From Bacillota bacterium (GTDB taxonomy: Bacteria; Bacillota; Clostridia; Oscillospirales; Oscillospiraceae), in assembly GCA_023406225.1 (NCBI GenBank), contig JAEXWS010000167.1:1-18235 (forward strand): DNA of 18,235 nt, read 5' to 3'. Made by a program: the position numbers and the translations under genes. Shown here piece by piece: positions 13,268-18,235 of this stretch (position 1 is the first letter of the stretch; each line of letters opens with the position of its first letter). Below the pieces are notes generated by a model. It was given only the letters and a program-made list of their open reading frames with translations, did no database searches and was not told the origin of the DNA.

Positions 13268-14935
13268 ATGCAGACATTGTATTTTGACCTGCGGGACACC
13301 AAGGGACAGATCAAGGAGATCGAGGACAAGATCTCCGCGGCGGCGAAGATCCTCCGGGAGGGCGGGCTTCTGGGCATCCCCACGGAGACGGTGTACGGCC
13401 TGGCCGCCAACGGCCTGGACCCGGCGGCGGTGGCCCGCATCTTTGAGGCCAAGGGCCGGCCCCAGGACAATCCCCTTATTTTGACCATTCCCGGCCAGCA
13501 GTGGCTGCCCCGGTACTGCCGTGACATCCCGCCCCTGGCCTACGTGCTGGCCCGGAAGTTCTGGCCCGGGCCGCTGACGCTCATTTTGAAGTGCCGGACG
13601 GACGTGGTGCCCGAGGTCATCACCGCCGGACTGGACACTGTGGCCATGCGCTGCCCGGACCATCCGGTGACCCTCTCCATCATCCGGGAGGCGGGCGTCC
13701 CCGTGGCGGCCCCCAGCGCCAACACCTCCGGCCGCCCAAGCTGCACCACCGCCCTGGACGTGCTGGAGGACATGGACGGCAAGATCGAGGGCGTGGTGGA
13801 CGGAGGAAGCTGCACAGTGGGCGTGGAGTCCACCATCCTGGACCTGACCTGCCAGCCGCCCCGGCTGCTGCGGCCCGGCGGACTGCCCATGGAGGAGATC
13901 GAGCGGCTCATCGGGCCCATCGAGGTGGATCAGGCCGTCACCCGGCCCCTGGGGGAGGGCGAGCAGCCCAAGGCCCCCGGCATGAAGTACCGCCATTACG
14001 CGCCCAAGGCCCCGGTGACGGTGGTCACCGGCGCGCCGGAGGACTCCGCCCGGGAGATCGCCCGGCGGGCGGGCCCCGAAAGCGGCGTGATCTGCTTTGA
14101 CGAATACGCCCACCTCTTCGCCGGGCGGGAGGTCCACACCCTGGGCCCCGCCGACGACAAGGCGGCCCAGGCCCAGCGGGTGTTCGACGCGCTCAGGACC
14201 TTTGACGCAAGCGCCGTGACGGAGATCTTCGCCCAGTGCCCGGACAACCGGGGACTGGGGCTGGCCGTGGGGAACCGGCTGAAAAAGGCCGCCGGGTTCC
14301 ACGTGGTGAAGGCGGGCGGCGAGCGGGTGGTGCTGGGCGTCACCGGCGGCACCGGCGCGGGCAAGACCAGCGCCCTCCGGGCCATCCAGGCCCTGGGCGG
14401 CACCGTCATCGATTGCGACGCGGTGTACCACGGCCTGCTGGAGCGGGACGAGGGGCTGCGAGGGGCCATCGGCGAGGCGTTCCCCGGCGCGTTCCGGCCC
14501 GACGGCCGGCTGGACCGGAAGAAGCTGGGCCGGGAGGTGTTCACCCGGAAGGACCGGCTGGAAAAGCTCAACGGCATCGTGTACGGCGCGATGGAGCCGG
14601 AGCTGCGGCGGCTGCTGTCCGGCAGCGGGCGGCTTTTCGCCATCGACGCCATCAACCTGGTGGAGAGCGGGCTGGACCGGCTCTGCGACCGGACGGTGGC
14701 CGTCACCTCCCCGGCGGAGCTGCGGGTCCGGCGCATCATGGCCCGGGACGGCATCTCGGAGGAATACGCCCGGCTGCGCATCTCCGCCCAGAAGCCCGAC
14801 GAGTTTTACCGGAGCAAGTGCAGCGTCACGCTGAACAACGGCGCGGAGAGCGCGGCGGCCTTCGAGGCCCAGGCCCGGGACTTTTTCGCCCGGCTGATCG
14901 AGGAGGTCCGGCAGGAAAAGCAGCACGCGGAATGA
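13268..14935 (+). CDS. Fusion of L-threonylcarbamoyladenylate synthase (Sua5) and dephospho-CoA kinase (CoaE)
   Basis: This 555-residue protein joins two enzymes. Residues 1 to about 343 are a full-length Sua5: GIPTETVYGLAANG (36-49), KGRPQDNPL (62-70), APSANTSGRP (148-157), GVESTI (185-190), the linker APGMKYRHYAP (236-246) and a complete C-terminal Sua5 domain ending GLGLAVGNRLKKAAG. It makes threonylcarbamoyl-AMP from threonine, bicarbonate and ATP for t6A. Residues about 354-555 are a full-length CoaE: P-loop GGTGAGKT (360-367), IDCDAVYH (381-388), LDRKKLGREVF (415-425), DAINLVESG (460-468) and RLRISAQKP (502-510). It phosphorylates dephospho-CoA. The junction GFHVVKAGGERVV has no stop, ATG or ribosome site, so both halves are one polypeptide. 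ATG at 13268 follows AGAGG by 8 bases. Confidence 0.92.
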   Translation: MQTLYFDLRDTKGQIKEIEDKISAAAKILREGGLLGIPTETVYGLAANGLDPAAVARIFEAKGRPQDNPLILTIPGQQWLPRYCRDIPPLAYVLARKFWPGPLTLILKCRTDVVPEVITAGLDTVAMRCPDHPVTLSIIREAGVPVAAPSANTSGRPSCTTALDVLEDMDGKIEGVVDGGSCTVGVESTILDLTCQPPRLLRPGGLPMEEIERLIGPIEVDQAVTRPLGEGEQPKAPGMKYRHYAPKAPVTVVTGAPEDSAREIARRAGPESGVICFDEYAHLFAGREVHTLGPADDKAAQAQRVFDALRTFDASAVTEIFAQCPDNRGLGLAVGNRLKKAAGFHVVKAGGERVVLGVTGGTGAGKTSALRAIQALGGTVIDCDAVYHGLLERDEGLRGAIGEAFPGAFRPDGRLDRKKLGREVFTRKDRLEKLNGIVYGAMEPELRRLLSGSGRLFAIDAINLVESGLDRLCDRTVAVTSPAELRVRRIMARDGISEEYARLRISAQKPDEFYRSKCSVTLNNGAESAAAFEAQARDFFARLIEEVRQEKQHAE

Positions 14936-14950
14936 GTCCAAACTGAGACT

Positions 14951-14965
14951 GCGGCGGAGCGCCGC
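14951..14965 (+). other. Small GC hairpin before the aminopeptidase ribosome site
   Basis: GCGGCG (14951-14956) pairs with CGCCGC (14960-14965) around a GAG loop, in the 48-base gap between the sua5-coaE fusion and the aminopeptidase. No T run follows, so it is not a good terminator; the gap is short and read-through is expected. Confidence 0.4.
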
Positions 14966-14983
14966 GCAAGGAGGAAACAAGCA

Positions 14984-16384
14984 ATGTCTGACGAGATCAA
15001 GGATTTGAAGAAACAGCTCCTCTCCGACCGGAAGAACGGCTATGACAGGACGGACGCGGCCCGGGAGGCCGCCATGGAGCAGTATTGCAGAGAATACCTG
15101 GCCTTTCTGGACGCGGGCAAGACCGAGCGCCTCTGCGCCGCGGAGACGGTCCGCCTGGCCCGGGAGCAGGGCTACCGCCCCTATGTCCGGGGCATGGAAG
15201 TGAAAAGCGGGGACAAGGTGTACGTCTGCAACCGGGACAAGGCGGTGATGCTGGCCCATATCGGGCGGGAGCCGCTGTCCGCGGGCGCGCAGATCGCCGC
15301 CGCCCACATCGATTCCCCCCGGCTGGACCTGAAGCCCAATCCCCTGTATGAGGACGGGGAGCTGGCCTATTTCAAGACCCATTACTACGGCGGCATCCGA
15401 AAGTACCAGTGGACCGCCCTTCCCCTGGAGCTCCACGGCGTCATGGCGCTGAAGGACGGGACCTGCGTGCGCGTGCGCATCGGCGCCGATCCCGGCGAGC
15501 CCAGGCTGGTCATCACGGACCTGCTGCCCCACCTGGGGGCCGAGCAGAACAAAAAGCCCCTGGCGGAGGCCGTTCCCGGCGAGACGCTGAACCTGCTTCT
15601 GGGCAGCCGCCCCATCGGGGATGCGGAGGACGCCGGCCGGGTGAAGCTGGCGGTGATGAAGCTGCTCCACGACAAGTACGGCGTCACGGAGGACGACTTC
15701 ACCTCCGCCGAGCTGGAGGCCGTTCCGGCGGTGAACGCCTGCGAGGTGGGGCTGGACCGCTCCATGCTGGGCGCTTACGGCCACGACGACCGGGTGTGCG
15801 CCTACGCGGCGTTGCGGGCCCTTCTGGACCTGGAGGCGGCCCCCGCCAAAACGGCGGTGTGCGTCCTGGCGGATAAGGAGGAGATCGGCTCCGACGGCGT
15901 GACGGGCATGCAGTCCGCCGCCTTCGACACGTTTATGGAGGACCTGTGCGCCGCCCAGGACGTGCCGGTGCGGGCGTGCTTCGAGAAGTCCTTCTGCCTC
16001 AGCGCCGACGTGACGGCGGCCTTCGACCCCAATTTCGCGGACGTGTATGAGAAGCGGAACGCGGCGTATCTGAACTACGGCGTGGGCCTTTGCAAGTACA
16101 CCGGGGCCCGGGGCAAGTCCGGGGCCTCCGACGCCAGCGCGGAGACCGTGGCGTACGTCCGGCGGCTGTTCGACGGCGCGGGCGTGATCTGGCAGATCGC
16201 GGAGCTGGGCAAGGTGGACGCGGGCGGCGGCGGCACGGTGGCCATGTATATGGCAAACCGCAACATCGCCACGCTGGACGCGGGCGTTCCGGTGCTGAGC
16301 ATGCACGCGCCCTTTGAGGTCGTTGCAAAGCTGGACTGCTATGAGACGTACCGGGGCATGAAGGCTGTGTACCAGGCGGAGTGA
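14984..16384 (+). CDS. M18 family zinc aminopeptidase
   Basis: M18 enzymes are cytoplasmic, oligomeric dinuclear-zinc aminopeptidases that trim N-terminal residues from peptides. The 466-residue length fits. Candidate metal and catalytic residues are all present: AAHIDSPRLDLK with His 108, GAYGHDDRV with Asp 268, LADKEEIGSDG with Glu 299 and 300, SADVTAAFDPN with Asp 342, and MHAPFEVVAKLD with His 441. The stretch EKRNAAYLNYGVGL (356-369) and RGKSGASDAS place it in the bacterial aminopeptidase 1 subgroup rather than the eukaryotic aspartyl aminopeptidases. AAGGAGG (14968-14974) lies 9 bases upstream of the ATG. It is the last gene of the long operon, before a strong terminator. Substrate preference cannot be read from the sequence. 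Confidence 0.93.
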   Translation: MSDEIKDLKKQLLSDRKNGYDRTDAAREAAMEQYCREYLAFLDAGKTERLCAAETVRLAREQGYRPYVRGMEVKSGDKVYVCNRDKAVMLAHIGREPLSAGAQIAAAHIDSPRLDLKPNPLYEDGELAYFKTHYYGGIRKYQWTALPLELHGVMALKDGTCVRVRIGADPGEPRLVITDLLPHLGAEQNKKPLAEAVPGETLNLLLGSRPIGDAEDAGRVKLAVMKLLHDKYGVTEDDFTSAELEAVPAVNACEVGLDRSMLGAYGHDDRVCAYAALRALLDLEAAPAKTAVCVLADKEEIGSDGVTGMQSAAFDTFMEDLCAAQDVPVRACFEKSFCLSADVTAAFDPNFADVYEKRNAAYLNYGVGLCKYTGARGKSGASDASAETVAYVRRLFDGAGVIWQIAELGKVDAGGGGTVAMYMANRNIATLDAGVPVLSMHAPFEVVAKLDCYETYRGMKAVYQAE

Positions 16385-16389
16385 GAGAG

Positions 16390-16417
16390 AGGACCGGCCC
16401 CCGTGGCCGGTCCTTTT
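16390..16417 (+). terminator. Intrinsic terminator of the ddl-to-aminopeptidase operon
   Basis: A 10-bp perfect stem (16390-16399 with 16405-16414, loop CCCGT) ends in TTTT at 16414-16417, six bases after the aminopeptidase stop. It is the first convincing terminator after 6265. Confidence 0.9.
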
Positions 16418-16518
16418 GAGATCGCACGGTCCGATCTTCAAGGCGGAAAGCGCGTGCGGGCGGAAGCGGCGGCATCCGCCGGAGGCGGCGGAGAGCAAAT
16501 GACGGGAGGAACGGACAG

Positions 16519-17178
16519 ATGGACCTGATGGAGGCGATCCGGGCGCGGCACAGCGTCCGCTCCTACCGGCGCGGGGCGCTGCCGGAGGAGATCAAACGGG
16601 AGCTTTGTGAAACGATCGGCGCGTGCAACGCCGAGAGCGGACTGCACATGCAGCTGATCACCGGGGAATCGGAGGCTTTTGCCGGCGGCATGGCCCATTA
16701 CGGCAGGTTTTCCGGCGTGGAAAACTACATCGCGGTGGTGGGCGGACGGGGCACGGACGAGCTTTGCGGATATTACGGGGAGCAGGTGGTGCTGCTGGCC
16801 CAGCGGCTGGGACTGAACACCTGCTGGGTGGCCCAGACGTTCCGCAGGGGCAAGGCGGCCTACACGGCCGGAGCGGGGGAGAGACTGCGGCTGGTCATCG
16901 CCCTGGGCTACGGCGTTACCCAGGGCGTTCCCCACAAGTCGAAGCCGGAGGCGGCGGTCAGCCGCGCCGGGGACGGCGCGCCGGACTGGTTCCGCCGGGG
17001 CGTGGAGGCCGCGCTTTTGGCGCCTACCGCGGTGAACCAGCAGAAGTTCACCCTGTCCCTGGAGGAGGGCGGCGTGTCCGCCAGGGCGGGGGTCGGTTTT
17101 TACAGCAGGGTCGACCTAGGGATCGTGAAATACCATTTTGAGATCGGCGCGGGGAAGGAGAACTTCCGCTGGGTATGA
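16519..17178 (+). CDS. Nitroreductase-family flavoprotein
   Basis: This 219-residue protein begins MDLMEAIRARHSVRSYRRG, the classic start of the FMN-binding nitroreductase fold, in which the Arg-x-Ser-x-Arg stretch contacts the FMN phosphate. A mid-protein segment with LCGYYGEQVVLLAQRLGLNTCWVAQTF matches the helix and strand that cover the flavin, and LALL-type VEAALLAPTAVNQQKF (near residues 167-182) resembles the putative TM1586-type nitroreductases. Substrate is unknown; such enzymes reduce quinones, nitro compounds or flavins. The ATG at 16519 follows GGGAGG (16504-16509) by 9 bases. The gene is transcribed separately from the preceding operon, though no good promoter was seen in the 100-base GC-rich gap. 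Confidence 0.87.
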   Translation: MDLMEAIRARHSVRSYRRGALPEEIKRELCETIGACNAESGLHMQLITGESEAFAGGMAHYGRFSGVENYIAVVGGRGTDELCGYYGEQVVLLAQRLGLNTCWVAQTFRRGKAAYTAGAGERLRLVIALGYGVTQGVPHKSKPEAAVSRAGDGAPDWFRRGVEAALLAPTAVNQQKFTLSLEEGGVSARAGVGFYSRVDLGIVKYHFEIGAGKENFRWV

Positions 17179-17184
17179 GAAAGA

Positions 17185-17206
17185 GCCGCCCCAAAAACGG
17201 GGCGGC
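17185..17206. terminator. Bidirectional terminator-like hairpin between convergent genes
   Basis: GCCGCCCC (17185-17192) pairs with GGGGCGGC (17199-17206) around AAAAAC. It lies between the convergent nitroreductase and Cys-rich genes. Read leftward, the stem is followed by TCTTTCTC, so it is the better terminator for the leftward gene; read rightward there is no T run. Confidence 0.6.
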
Positions 17207-17251
17207 CCGGAGCGGTTCCAAATAAGATGCAGAGGGGCCGAAGCCTCCCGG

Positions 17252-17482
17252 TCAGCAGGCGCAGTTCATTTTCGTGATGCGGCTGGCGGTGATCTGCGGC
17301 GGGAGACTGGCGGTCATCGCGCCGCTGTAGACGATGCAGACGTGGTCCCCGCAGCGGAAGCAGCAGGCCCGATCCGTGTGGACATGGACCGTCTGTCCCG
17401 TCCCGCAGTCGCAGACCAGCAGATAGCACCGGCACACCTGGATGACGATGGCTTCCATCGTCACGGATTCCTGACATTCCAT
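17252..17482 (-). CDS. Cys-rich 76-residue protein of unknown function
   Basis: This leftward gene encodes 76 residues with 11 cysteines, including CRC, CDC, ACC and a C-terminal NCAC. There is no signal peptide or long hydrophobic segment. The pattern of short beta-strand-like runs (AIVIQVCRCYLLVCD, TVHVHTD, HVCIVYSGAMT) followed by SLPPQITASRI suggests a small beta-barrel with metal-binding or disulfide Cys residues. The SGAMTxSxPPQIxA motif seems familiar from unannotated small proteins of Oscillospiraceae and related Clostridia, which I recall but cannot verify. The ATG at 17482 follows AAAGGGGG (17498-17491) by about 8 bases; an in-frame ATG further up lacks a ribosome site. It stands alone, convergent with the nitroreductase gene. 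Confidence 0.75.
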   Translation of the reverse strand: MECQESVTMEAIVIQVCRCYLLVCDCGTGQTVHVHTDRACCFRCGDHVCIVYSGAMTASLPPQITASRITKMNCAC

Positions 17483-17716
17483 AAAGTCGCCCCCTTTCAC
17501 TGGGAACATGCCATTCTATGCAGGCGCGGACAAAAACGCCACCCGCGGGGAAAACGGGGGCCGCTTTTCCCGGCGCTCCGCCATCCAAAACGTCCGGCCG
17601 GACCCTCCGCCCGAAAGCGCGCCCGCCCAAAGAAAATTTGGAAGGGACGGGCCGGACCCGCGTTTTTCGCATGTTCTCCGGTCCCGCCGGGAAAACTGGC
17701 GGGGGAGGTGAATGGA
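17483..17716. other. Divergent intergenic region without a clear gene
   Basis: This 234-base gap separates the leftward Cys-rich gene from the rightward 59-residue gene and should hold both promoters. On the complement, a TAGAAT at 17518-17513 could be a -10 for the Cys-rich gene, but its -35 is poor. Nearer the right side CCCGCC (17683-17688) can pair with GGCGGG (17698-17703), partly covering the ribosome site of the 59-residue gene. No convincing RNA gene is seen. Confidence 0.4.
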
Positions 17717-17896
17717 ATGGAACGGTTTTTGTGCCTGACGGACCTGCTGGATCAGGACCTTTCGGCCTATGAGTATTTTCAGACCCTGTCCCCGGAGACG
17801 CAGCGGTTGCTGCGGCAGGACGACGGCGGCCTTACCACGTTTGACGAGCTCCAGGCCCGGGCGGACAGCATCCGGGCGGCGGGAGCGCCGGAATAA
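17717..17896 (+). CDS. Small acidic protein of unknown function, 59 residues
   Basis: The ATG at 17717 follows GGGGGAGG (17701-17708) by 8 bases, a strong site. The product begins MERFLCLTDLLDQDLSAYEY and is acidic, with helical character, a LSPETQRLL segment (residues 24-32) and a TTFDELQARAD segment (40-50). No membrane segment, signal peptide or recognised domain is seen. The pattern of a short protein naming no domain just upstream of a membrane-linked XRE regulator is suggestive of a two-gene unit. A second ATG at 17712, in another frame, would use the same ribosome site but lies only 3 bases from it and gives a truncated 20-residue peptide. Function is unknown. Confidence 0.65.
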   Translation: MERFLCLTDLLDQDLSAYEYFQTLSPETQRLLRQDDGGLTTFDELQARADSIRAAGAPE

Positions 17897-17916
17897 GCGG
17901 CGAAAAGCCGCGTTTT
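17897..17916 (+). terminator. Weak hairpin with T run between the small gene and the XRE gene
   Basis: GCGGC (17897-17901) pairs with GCCGC (17907-17911) around GAAAA and is followed by GTTTT. The stem is only 5 bp and starts immediately after the TAA stop, so it may be a partial terminator that lets some transcription pass to the XRE gene 24 bases downstream. Confidence 0.4.
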
Positions 17917-17939
17917 CGGACCGAAAAGGGAGGCATGGC

Positions 17940-18235
17940 ATGGAAGATGAGATGGGAAAGCGGATCGAAGCGGCCCGAAGGCGGGCGGGCTTGACCCGGG
18001 GGGACCTGGCGCGGCGGCTGTCCGTCAGCCGCCGGACGCTCCTGCGGTGGGAGACGGACCTGGGCCGTCCCGGCCCGGAAGAGCTGTCGCGGCTGGCCGG
18101 GATTTTGGAAACGGACCCGTCCGCCCTGACGGGAAGAGCGGAGGAAGCGGCGGGACGGCCCATCGACCCGCCCGCCGTCCGCCGGGCGAAGCTGCTGTTT
18201 CCGTGGTTTTTGATCCCGGGCGCGGTCCTGGTGTG
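17940..18235 (+). CDS. XRE-family regulator with a probable membrane segment, truncated by the window edge
   Basis: 98 codons are present before the window ends. Residues about 6-61 form an XRE/Cro helix-turn-helix: KRIEAARRRAGLTRGDLARR, then LSVSRRTLLRWE for the recognition helix, and LSRLAGILETDPSAL at its end. After a Pro/Ala/Glu-rich linker, residues 84-98 (AKLLFPWFLIPGAVLV) begin a hydrophobic stretch that is likely a membrane segment, a layout common in Clostridia. The ATG at 17940 is chosen because GGGAGG (17928-17933) is 6 bases upstream; the ATG at 17935 opens a different, short frame. The gap to the 59-residue gene is 43 bases, so the pair may be co-transcribed. Target genes are unknown. 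Confidence 0.85.
   Translation, partial: MEDEMGKRIEAARRRAGLTRGDLARRLSVSRRTLLRWETDLGRPGPEELSRLAGILETDPSALTGRAEEAAGRPIDPPAVRRAKLLFPWFLIPGAVLV

Noticed and set aside
12830..16498. A 1222-codon open frame on the complement across prfA, sua5-coaE and the aminopeptidase
   Set aside because: It lies opposite three well-identified genes, has low-complexity His/Gly/Arg/Gln-rich text and no recognisable domain. Long antisense frames are expected where codon third positions are nearly all G or C.
16418..16503. Inverted repeats of the GGCGG/CCGCC type before the nitroreductase gene
   Set aside because: Short, GC-rich and with no T run; such pairs are common by chance at this base composition.
17712..17772. 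Alternative ATG at 17712 in another frame using the same ribosome site
   Set aside because: It is only about 3 bases from GGAGG and yields a very short peptide, while 17717 is at 8 bases and opens the 59-codon frame.

Overview
The window looks like a chromosomal core region of a high-GC, low-oxygen-lifestyle Firmicute, most likely a member of the Oscillospiraceae (Clostridia). The reasons are strong AGGAGG-type ribosome sites, sigma-A promoters in short AT-rich gaps, a SAM-I riboswitch with a Rho-independent terminator, SLH-domain surface protein, and Firmicute-style gene neighbourhoods, combined with roughly two-thirds GC judged by eye. The family-level placement is inference; no rRNA is present. 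No tRNA, rRNA, IS element, prophage or CRISPR array was seen.

Layout. At the left edge is the start of a leftward gene (about 1-65) with its own promoter. Positions 196-391 hold a promoter, a SAM-I riboswitch and a terminator that control metK (439-1626). A 388-base gap (1627-2014) is packed with perfect hairpins, including a 70-base tandem duplication. Leftward follows the operon tsaE-tsaB-upp (3785 to 2015), with two TTG starts and 4-base overlaps. It is driven by a promoter that is the exact mirror image of the rightward promoter of a RodA/FtsW-family gene (3942-5126). Next come a secreted SLH-domain protein (5235-6218) and a long rightward cluster: ddl, murF, an ABC-F ATPase, a DUF218 membrane protein, a flavodoxin-like protein, prfA, a possible 27-codon ORF, a Sua5-CoaE fusion and an M18 aminopeptidase (6459-16384), closed by a terminator at 16390-16417. 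The right end has a nitroreductase-like gene, a leftward Cys-rich 76-residue protein, a 59-residue orphan protein, and the start of a membrane-linked XRE regulator cut by the window edge.

How the genes fit together. RodA, Ddl and MurF supply peptidoglycan precursor and polymerisation steps, and the SLH protein would bind the finished wall. TsaE, TsaB and Sua5 are three parts of the t6A37 tRNA modification pathway; TsaD is not in the window. PrfA, t6A synthesis and ABC-F all act in translation. MetK (SAM), Upp (UMP salvage) and CoaE (CoA) are cofactor and nucleotide functions.

Most of the window is housekeeping, and I do not see a clear new defence or mobile system. The most unusual features are the Sua5-CoaE fusion, the hairpin array after metK, the mirrored tsaE/rodA promoters with repeated CCGTTCA motifs, the prfA ribosome site locked in a hairpin, and the Cys-rich small protein. 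Product names rest on motifs read by eye; no database search was run.
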